Positions 56,714-64,000 of a stretch of 64,000 nt of DNA are shown here, one piece after another. A program made the position numbers and the translations under genes. The number at the start of each line of letters is the position of its first letter. Positions within the stretch are counted from its first letter, which is position 1. This DNA comes from Megalobrama amblycephala. Taxonomy: Eukaryota > Chordata > Actinopteri > Cypriniformes > Xenocyprididae. The DNA lies in contig NC_063050.1 of assembly GCF_018812025.1 (NCBI RefSeq), positions 12,255,037 through 12,319,036 of the forward strand. The letters run 5' to 3'. The notes under the pieces were generated by a model. It saw nothing but the letters and a program-made list of their open reading frames with translations. It did no database searches and had not been told where the DNA came from.

Positions 56714-57637
56714 TTAGCACAAATATACTCCAGCAACAAATGTTGTTACAACTGCCAGAGCTGCACATCTTGCTGCTCCTATTATTGCTGCTTTCCCAAC
56801 AGTTAATGCAGCTGCTCCCACTGTAGCTGCTACTCCTGCTCCTGCTGCTGTTGCTGCTCTTGCTCCTGCTACTGCTTCTTCTACTGCTGCTGCTCCTCCT
56901 ACTGCTGCTCCTACTGTTGCTCCTGCTGCTGCTGCTCCTAATAATATTACTGCTGCTGCTGTTGCTCCTGCTGCTCCTATTGCTGCTACTGCAGCATCAC
57001 ATTTCTTGCGTGTAAGATCTTTCTGAGTCTTCTGATCCTGTTCTGTGTATCTCCTGTATCCATTCTTCTCTCTCACTGAGTTTATGTTTTTCAGAAGCTC
57101 CGTGACCTGAGATCGATCTTCATCTTTGTTGTTAAAAACATGAAAACCTCCTGAACACTGACCAACTATTGATCGCAGTGTTTCACATTTATTCAGATAT
57201 CTCTCTACTGGTCCATGTAACTGATCTCCATGAGTAAAGAGCACAATTGAGTGTTTTAAGGCCTTTGCTCCAAAATTGTCCTGGATCCATTGCACAACAT
57301 TCATGCTCTCCGTTGTGAATGTGTCACCCAGTTTGATCACCAGCAGAAACACATCAACACTGTGATGTGTAAACATCTTCTCTATTTGAGTTTCAGCATC
57401 TTTAGCCTTCACTGATGTATCAGAGAGTCCTACAGTGTCGATCACTGTGATTGTTTGTCCATCCACCACGGTTTGAGTTGAATTACAGACCCTGGTTACA
57501 GCCACAGGAGAAAAATCTTCCTCAAATGTTTCTCTAACTCCTATGATGGTGTTTCCTGACGCGCTCTTTCCAGCTCCAATCAGACCCAACAGCATAATAC
57601 TCATAATTGAAGGTTCTTCCATGCTGTTCCTCTGCAT
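56714..57637 (-). CDS. GIMAP family GTPase, type I, copy F (intact, intron lost)
   Basis: A single unbroken frame of 307 codons from ATG 57637. The N-terminus MQRNSMEEPSIMSIMLLG corresponds to the short first exon of the other type I copies fused directly to the G domain: the codon split by their phase-1 intron is whole here, and the intron with its tetranucleotide tract is absent. Motifs: GLIGAGKS (18-25), DTVGLSDTS (from 67), FTHGDQL, FHVFNN. From about residue 212 the tail is about 95 residues of mostly Ala, Gly and Val, with AALTVGKAAIIGAA shared with copy E. Family members are membrane-associated GTPases of immune cells; this tail probably contacts membrane. The upstream flank (AGGAAACATATGTTGTTAAT) matches the other copies, so the gene was not retroposed as a whole. 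Confidence 0.9.
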   Translation of the reverse strand: MQRNSMEEPSIMSIMLLGLIGAGKSASGNTIIGVRETFEEDFSPVAVTRVCNSTQTVVDGQTITVIDTVGLSDTSVKAKDAETQIEKMFTHHSVDVFLLVIKLGDTFTTESMNVVQWIQDNFGAKALKHSIVLFTHGDQLHGPVERYLNKCETLRSIVGQCSGGFHVFNNKDEDRSQVTELLKNINSVREKNGYRRYTEQDQKTQKDLTRKKCDAAVAAIGAAGATAAAVILLGAAAAGATVGAAVGGAAAVEEAVAGARAATAAGAGVAATVGAAALTVGKAAIIGAARCAALAVVTTFVAGVYLC

Positions 57638-58108
57638 CTTGTCTGTGAGTGGAATTGATGTTTTGTCTCTTTCTCTCTCTCTCTATTATGAGGAAACATA
57701 TGTTGTTAATTAAATGAAAACAAAAAAAAACCTGCTGCTTCTTTACACAATTTAAGTTTATGGAGACAAGCAGTCTCCAAGACGCTTAAAGAAACCTTTC
57801 TGCAAAGCTACCTGAAAAAAGTTCTCTGAATAGGAAACGGGTCGCTATGGGAACACCTCTGGTATGAGGAATGTCTGAAGCCCTTATACCATCACGCCAT
57901 TTATTGGCCAGTAGCGTTTAGCACCACACCGAGAAATATGTCACGTATGCTCATATCAGCATGCTACGCGTGATTTCATCAGATTTTATTGTACGAAGGA
58001 AACACTATCGAAAGTATGGGAAAGGCCTTTGACACAGCATCTCGTTCCCTATTCAGGGAACCATGGTTATACATATGTAACTGAGACATTCCTTTTTAAT
58101 AGGTTCAT

Positions 58109-58873
58109 TCAACATTGCGTACCGTCGCTATGGGAATGATATACCATAACACCTGAAAATAGCTGGAAGACAGAGGAGAGTCCACTCAAGCAGATAAAAC
58201 CTGTGAGCCAGGAGCCATCCTCACATCCAGACTGTAGAGCTTGATAAAGGTGTTTGGAGAGGACCATCCTGCCACAGCAGATATATTCCAACGAAGAGCC
58301 TTTAAAAAGAGCTTGAGAAAAAGCCATTCCTTGGGTGGAATGAGCATGCACACCTAGAGGTGAAGCCATGCCATGTGCCTCATAGGCCGCCAAGATAGCC
58401 TCAATCACCCAATGAGACGCTCTCTGTTTGGTGACGGCAGCTCTTTTGTTTTTACTATCAAAGCATACAAACAATACGTCAGATCTACACCACTGGACTG
58501 TGCAGTCAAGATAGATCTTCAAAGCCCTCACCCGGCATAGACTACGAAGTCGTAAGTCATTCTCAGTCCCCAAATCAAGAGGGGAAAAAGCCTCCAAGAC
58601 CACCTGCAGGAAGCGAAATAGGGTTGATACAACCTTAGGAACATGCCCAGGCCAAGGTCACATCAAGACTTTAATAAACCTTGGGGCAAAGTCCATAAAA
58701 GAAGGAGTGACTGTAGGAGCCTGCAAATCCCCTACTCTCTTATGAGAGGATAGAGCCACCAAAATGACTATCTTCAAAGTCAAAAACTTTTCTGACACCG
58801 ACTCCAATAGCTCAAATGTATGGCCTGCTAGAACTTCAAGGACGATGGACAAATCCCATGAAGGAACTTGCAC
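58109..58873 (-). pseudogene. DIRS tyrosine recombinase fragment, copy 2
   Basis: The minus-strand frame 58873-58658 reads WDLSIVLEVLAGHTFELLES and ALSSHKRVGDLQAP, the region of the first catalytic Arg. The frame 58603-58109 reads SLCRVRALKIYLDCT, TKQRASHWVIEAILAAYEAH and GVHAHSTQGMAF. In copy 1 the last box is HSTR; here the Arg is Gln, so catalysis would be lost even without the frame breaks. Confidence 0.7.
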
Positions 58874-59311
58874 ATGGAGGAAAGGCCTAAAGCCGTCTCA
58901 ACCCTTGCATGAAAGGGGGAACCAGGGGGTGACATCCAACAGAAATACCTCCCATGGGCACATGCTCAACAGATATGGCTGCCACATAAACCGTAAGAGT
59001 GGCAGGGGCCGCCCCCTTCGAAAAATGACTCTGCAAGAACTCCATTATTGAACCTACAGGGCAATGAACTGGGTCTATGTTGCATTACCTACACAAAGAG
59101 GCAAAAAGCTTAAGGGCATTCAGGTGCCTCGTAGAGGGGGCCCTGGAATTAAGATGTGTCAGTAATCTCAGCAGAGAGACCAGAACACATTAACACACTC
59201 CGCTCAGGTGCCACACCCACAGTATCCATAAATCCGGATGGGAATGTCAAATCATATCCCGGGCCTGAGACAGCAGGTCGTGCCTGAGAGGAACCTCCCA
59301 AGGAGGGCCGG

Positions 59312-60419
59312 CTAGTAGACTGACCATGTCTGAGAACCACGTGGATGTGGTGTAACAAGTGTTTCATCCGCCCGCACTGTGAGCAAACGGATCAGCGGGA
59401 AGGACATGGGCCACTCCTGAGCCAGAGTATCCAGTCCCAAAGGTGACGGAAGAGACAGGGAGAACCAGAGTGTGCAATGCAAAGTTATGCTCGAAACAAA
59501 CAAGTCCACTTCCACTTGGCTGAACCTCTGCCATATGAGGCTCACCACCTGAGGATGTAGCCTCCATTCTCCAGGCTCCAGATGAGCTGGGACATGAACC
59601 GCTCTGACTGACATAAACTTGGTCTGCACCCAAAGAAGAACATGTCTCATCGGTCTGCTCAGAAAGTGAGAACATAGTCCCCTTGGTGATTCAGTTACGA
59701 GATTACCGTTGTGTTGTCCATCCTGAGTGATATGTGATAACCCCTCAGATAGGGTAAGAACCATTTGAGTGCCAGAAACACTGTCAGCATCTTCAAATGA
59801 TTTATGTGCCAGTTCCGACGCAACTCTGTCCAAGCTCCAAAGTCTGGGCGTCCAAAGGTTTACGCGTAACCCTAGGGTCCTCAAATGATCGAGTACCAAG
59901 TCTCGATGAGCTATCGCCAAATCCTGACACCCTGGAGCCACAACAGGGCCAGAGCTGTGTCCATACATGTTGTGAACTTTTGAGGAGCCAGAGCCATCCT
60001 TCAGCCACCATCCTTTTTGGGCACAACATAATGGCTGTTGAAAGCTGACTCCATCTGAGTGGGGGGTATTTCCTCTATTGCCCCTTTCTCTAGGATTAAC
60101 AAAATCTCCTGACTCAAAGCTGAGACCACCCAAGGACACACTGTCATGGGAAGAATCTCACTGAAAGGAGGTGGTCTTTTCCGGAATTGGATGGTGTAAC
60201 CGTACCGAATGGTACATAGTACCCATTGCGAGATCTCGTCACAAGGGCACGGCCTAAAACTGCCCGAGGTGCAATATACAGCGGGACAGTTAAAACCGGA
60301 GCTGGGAGGCCACAATGAGAGAGGTGAATATGCTTGTGAGGTTTGTCCAAACTCTCTAAAGGAGGGCCTGACCCCCAAAGATGGCCTGGCCTTTTTTTTC
60401 TCACTACAGCAGTAACCAA
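59312..60419 (-). pseudogene. DIRS reverse transcriptase/RNase H fragment, copy 2
   Basis: The frame near 60260-60001 has SQWVLCTIRYGYTIQFRKRP, then EEIPP and HYVVPKKDGG, the start of a DIRS reverse transcriptase. The next frame jumps to AHRDLVLDHLRTLGLRVN, from beyond the palm, and then RNase H sequence (RAVHVPAHLEPGEWRLHPQV, GLDTLAQEWP). About the whole catalytic palm is deleted. Confidence 0.7.
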
Positions 60420-60420
60420 A

Positions 60421-60836
60421 TCTGTCCCATTATAGCCTACAAGTAATTACATCTATCAACTTGACATAAGATGGGGAGGTCCGTTTCTCCTATCCGCTTG
60501 GAGGGAGAGAACTGCACAATTCACTCATAAGTTCATCACTGAACGATTTACAACTGCACAATACTTTCAAAAGCATCCTCACTTTACAGCATTTTTACAC
60601 AAGTGCATAAAAGTTTTCACAGGATAGGTATTTAGCAGTGACATTGTCAAGCTTTTTTTTTATTTACAACAAAATAACAATTTCCTGCACAAAATACAAT
60701 GGCATTGTATAAAGTTTACAGCGACTTAATAAATTAATAAAAAAACAATAAAAAGCAAAACACACCTTCTTCATTTTCTGGAATTAGAGTTTAAAAACTT
60801 TAAGCTAACCTAAAAGCTGTATTTTTGTGTTAATTA
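60421..60836. other. spacer, no gene seen
   Basis: AT-rich sequence with T and A runs. No feature is supported. Confidence 0.45.
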
Positions 60837-61198
60837 AGAGAAGGCACACCGCTCCGACGAAATTGACTTGAATGCACCTGACATTATAAACACGACTTCC
60901 CACCTCGTTTATACGAACTTCCCAGGAGGACTTAAATGCACCATTTATAAAAAGTGTTTTTTTTTTTTTTTAACTTTAGCATTTTTACTATTTATTTGCC
61001 TGTTCTTCACATTTAAATGATGTCCAGTGTTTGTTTGAATAAAGTGTAATAGCCTACACCTGATATTCCTGTGGAGGAAGGTGTTATGGTGCGTTCAAGT
61101 CCTAGGAAGTTCGTATAAATGAGGTGGGAAGTTGTGTTTACGACAGCAGGTGCGTTCAAGTCACTTTTGTCGGAGTAAGATGGTGGTGTGCCTTCTCT
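60837..61198. mobile_element. 362-bp inverted-repeat element
   Basis: AGAGAAGGCACACCGCTCCG and the inverted GGTGTGCCTTCTCT bound arms that also share TTCGTATAAA..AGGTGGGAAGT and TGCGTTCAAGTC. It is a non-autonomous palindrome with no coding. A TGACTTGAACGCACCA phrase at 61505-61522 is related. Confidence 0.7.
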
Positions 61199-62195
61199 AA
61201 ATGAATTACACAAAAATACAGCACTTCGACTTCTAGAAAATGAAGAACAAAGAATGTGCATCAGGTGTGTTTAGCTTTTTATGTTTTTAACTAATTTACG
61301 AAGCCACTGTAAACTTTATCATTACATAGGCTATTATATTGTTATATCATAATGCATTCATATTGTGTGCAGGCAGTTAGCTTACTTCATTGTAAATAGA
61401 AAAGCCTGACAATGTCACTGCTAAATAGGCTACCTACAGCCTAATATTGTGGTATTTCGTAGTTGTGGTAGTGTGTTCAGCTCATAAATACGACCTTTCC
61501 GTCATGACTTGAACGCACCATTACCGTGTCTATATACCGTGTCTATATTTCACAAAAGCATCATTAGCCAACTAGCATCGCAAGTTCCATCCTTACTAAC
61601 ATTGCATGATTTGTTTTGTCTCGAAAGCATAATGAATATTCGCAAACTGAATCGAAAACACTTTAATTTCGACACTTAAATCGTTATCTTGAGCAAAATA
61701 ATTAAGGTGACATTAAGTACAATGTATATTTTATTTCGAATATATACAAATGTCATGTACATATTTTAGTTTGTCAAGAGATTTAAAGCACCGTTTTTGA
61801 AGAGTGCGCATGTCCACATGTGCTCAGGTAGCAAGAACGAGCCTATGATTAAATCTTGAAATAAAGCAAAATAAATAAGAATTAGTACTCAGATGCCATG
61901 TCCGTAATTTATAGAAAAAAAAATCTAGCATTAATTCGATCTCAAATGGATTCACAACTAAATACGTTATTAGCTCCACCACCTGCATGACATCATTCAC
62001 CAACGTGGCTGAACGACAGGTTTGCGACAATATGGTTTCGGGAAACAGTAGGCCTAGGCTATTTGTTCAACGATGAATCGTACTATGGTAGTGAAGCAGC
62101 AATTTAAATCGTTGTATGGGAAATGCACCCCTGATCAGCAACACAACACTTGTCAACATTATAATCCAAACTGAACAAATCACCTAGCATCATAT
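61199..62195. other. intergenic, no gene seen
   Basis: A piece near 62030-62132 (GTTTCGGGAAACAG..GGGAAATGCACCCCTG) is a diverged relative of the 110-bp MITE at 26868. Otherwise no coding or repeat feature was recognised. Confidence 0.4.
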
Positions 62196-62330
62196 AGCCT
62201 ACAGGCTTTGACCATTATGAACATTAATACATGAATGGAGATTCTCACCTGTGTGTTGATGTCTTGTCGACGCACTACAGTCAAACTGAAAAGGTTTCAA
62301 TTTGGTTTCACTTAATAGTTACCGCTGGTT
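62196..62330 (-). promoter_or_regulatory. putative 5' exon/promoter module 1 of GIMAP copy F
   Basis: GACCATTATGAACATTAATACATGAATGGAGAT is shared with 62945-62995 and partly with 45960-45990. On the minus strand a possible exon ends ACACACAG|GTGAGA at 62249. Upstream are two GAAAC half sites (minus strand AAGTGAAACC and TTGAAACC, 62297-62325). It is probably a 5' UTR exon and promoter of copy F, with the DIRS element in the intron. Untested inference. Confidence 0.35.
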
Positions 62331-62605
62331 ATTTTACAGAAGTAGGGAAATTTCATGTGGTCTCCTTTTGCCTGCATTTTGGAGAACTTTGCACTACTTG
62401 GCGTCTAAGATATTGGTAGCACAGGGTGCAAGCGTGCATTTGTATATTCCTGTTTCGAGTTAATGAGACTGTGTAAAAAAATTATAGCATTTACTGTCAC
62501 ACGCTTCTATTTGACCTCAAGCTTTTTAAAATAGTGTCGTTTGATAACTTCACAACAATCTATCAATGCTGAAATAATAAACAGCTGCTTTGAAGGCAGC
62601 AGGAA

Positions 62606-62876
62606 ACCCTTTGCGGGCCCACTTAGGGCTGTTTTCTTTACAACAGTCAGAAAAAAACATTAAGAAGTCAAGGGTCAAGAGCCCAACTAAAGCAAGCACT
62701 TATCTCCATTAAAGTGACTTCAAACTTTATTATTTTCAATAAAACAGCACTATGGCTTCCTGGAGGTTAAGTGAGGGCTGCCCAAGCAGGGCCAACGCTA
62801 AGGGGCCAACGTTTTGCCAGTGAGCAAATTCTCAGGGGTCCTGCGCTGGCAGACCTAAGTGGGCCCGCAAAGGGCC
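62606..62876. repeat. 271-bp inverted-repeat element
   Basis: CCCTTTGCGGGCCCACTTAGG and CCTAAGTGGGCCCGCAAAGGG are exact inverted copies. Between them lies unrelated sequence (CTAAAGCAAGCACTTATCTC etc.) that also appears near 53855 and 40025, so two repeats may be superposed. Confidence 0.6.
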
Positions 62877-62939
62877 AGTGCAGGCTCGATTCCCTCACCA
62901 ACACAACTTGTCAACATAATAATCCAAACTAAATCATAT

Positions 62940-63060
62940 AGAGTCATGTAAAAACTATGATCATTATGAACATTAATACATGAATGGAGATCCATACTCA
63001 CCTTTGCGAAAACGAGCTCCACCAAGTTTCACTTCACTCCCTGATGTTTATGCTGCCATC
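62940..63060 (-). promoter_or_regulatory. putative 5' exon/promoter module 2, IRF-like site
   Basis: This module repeats that at 45950-46080: GATCATTATGAACATTAAT, a donor-like GCAAAG|GTGAGT ending at 63002 on the minus strand, GAGCTCCACCAAGTTTCACTTCACT, and the minus-strand motif GTGAAGTGAAACTTGG (63024-63039). Its donor is better than that of the E copy. It may serve copy F or an unseen gene to the left. Confidence 0.4.
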
Positions 63061-63188
63061 ACGTGCTATCAGAAATGTGATAATTCCCACTTCTGAAGTC
63101 GTGATTATGAAACGGGAGAATGTTCATGTGCAATTTTTACCTAGAAGACTCGTATTTATGATAATTCCGAGAGCACGTAAAGGCAGCA

Positions 63189-63921
63189 TTAAAGAATTAG
63201 TTCACTTTCAAATGAAAATTAGTCCAAGCTTTAACTCAAGGTGTATATGACTTTCTTGTTCCTGATGAACATACGTAACGGAGGCCGACTACTAGCTGGC
63301 TTCTGTTACACATAATAATCAAAGAAATATTAATAAATATCCTGACGCATCCGAGCTTTATAATGGCAGTGATAGGGTTCAATGAGTATGAGCTGAAGAA
63401 AAAGCTTCAATCCACATCCATCCATCATAAACATGTGCTCCACATGGCTCCGGGGGGTTAATAAAGGACTTCTGAAGTGAAGCCATACGTTTGTGTAAAA
63501 AAATATCCATATTAAAGCAAGTTCAAGTTAAGTCAAATATCGAGCTTCCATCAGACCACCTTCATGTTACGAAGAAAGTGTAAACTGGCATCGCATCAAT
63601 TACACTTTCTGCGTACGTTGAATATGGCTCGATATTTGACTTAATAACTTGTTTAAATATACACAAACACATCGTTTCGCTTCAGAAGGCCTTTATTCAC
63701 CCCTGGGAGCTGCATGGGGCACATATTTATGATGGATGAAAGCTTTTTCATCAGCTCATTGATCCCTATTACTGCCATTATAAAGCTCGGATGCGTCAGG
63801 ATATTTATTAATATTTCTTGATTATGTTCATCAGGAACAATAAAGTCATATACACCTAGGATGGCTTGAGGGTGAGTAAAGCTCGGGCTAATTTTCATGT
63901 GAAAGTGAACTAATCTTTTAA
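63189..63921. mobile_element. TTAA-flanked palindromic element
   Basis: TTAA at 63189-63192 and 63918-63921 encloses inverted arms: AAAGAATTAGTTCACTTTCA..AAATTAG on the left and CTAATTTTCATGTGAAAGTG..AACTAATCTTTTAA on the right. Pairing continues to a centre near 63575 (ATATCGAGC / GCTCGATAT). It is related to the other TTAA families here but distinct in sequence. Confidence 0.8.
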
Positions 63922-64000
63922 TGGCAGGTTTGATGAACAAAAGTGGAAGTGAAAGTAGATTTGTTTCACTGAATGGTCACAGCTGACAATGACTAGTCAT

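Larger units (their letters stand above)
57755..60420 (-). mobile_element. degraded DIRS-family retroelement, copy 2
   Basis: The terminal region 57830-58085 has ATCTCGTTCCCTATTCAGGG and AACCATGGTTATACATATGT, the same terminal motif as 6-310. Going up the minus strand there are tyrosine recombinase, RNase H and reverse-transcriptase N-terminal fragments. The 5' gag part and the RT core are missing. It lies between the coding part of GIMAP copy F and its putative 5' modules at 62.2-63.1 kb. Confidence 0.75.

Overview
The window reads as nuclear DNA of a teleost, most likely a cyprinid. It is AT-rich, has spliced genes with long introns, and is packed with palindromic TTAA-flanked elements, hAT-type MITEs, DIRS retroelements and an L1 fragment. 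No bacterial operons, rRNA or CRISPR arrays were seen. The organism call is an inference from repeat and gene content.

The backbone is a tandem cluster of GIMAP (GTPase of immunity-associated protein) genes, all on the minus strand. There are two subfamilies. Type I (copies A, B, E, F and remnant G) has a DTVGLSDTS switch region, a THGD or THAD G4 and, where intact, an Ala/Gly-rich tail. Type II (C, D) has DTPGLF, TGAD and a single C-terminal membrane helix. From left to right: A (2.5-6.0 kb, a nonsense codon in the P-loop), C (8.1-8.8 kb), B (30.0-31.4 kb, intact, three coding exons), D (33.6-34.4 kb), E (40.6-41.7 kb, frameshifted tail), G (50.3-50.5 kb, first exon plus 3' end only) and F (56.7-57.6 kb, intact but lacking an intron the others share). 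A-C and B-D look like duplicates of one two-gene unit.

Inside the cluster, also on the minus strand (14.3-21.7 kb), a nine-exon gene can be assembled with all phases agreeing. It encodes a 443-residue KMT5A-like SET protein with a coiled-coil segment and a conserved basic C-terminal domain. The tyrosines expected at the end of its SET domain are replaced.

Between the genes lie mobile elements. Two degraded DIRS elements sit in GIMAP introns or 5' regions (3.3-5.8 and 57.8-60.4 kb), with a terminal-repeat remnant at 1-310. Two large foldback elements with 4-bp target duplications and promoter-like ends occupy 23732-29012 and 43077-45799. Two 343-bp hAT hairpins lie at 13.4 and 49.3 kb. There are at least eight copies or arms of TTAA-type palindromes, one carrying a captured gene fragment and one broken by a hAT element with a BED finger. 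An L1 ORF2 fragment lies at 51.5-52.8 kb, and there is a 42-bp minisatellite and several microsatellites.

Putative GIMAP 5' exon/promoter modules upstream of E and F, and perhaps D, carry interferon-regulatory-factor-like sites, which would suit an immune GTPase cluster. Coordinates for spliced genes were worked out by eye from splice signals and frame continuity.
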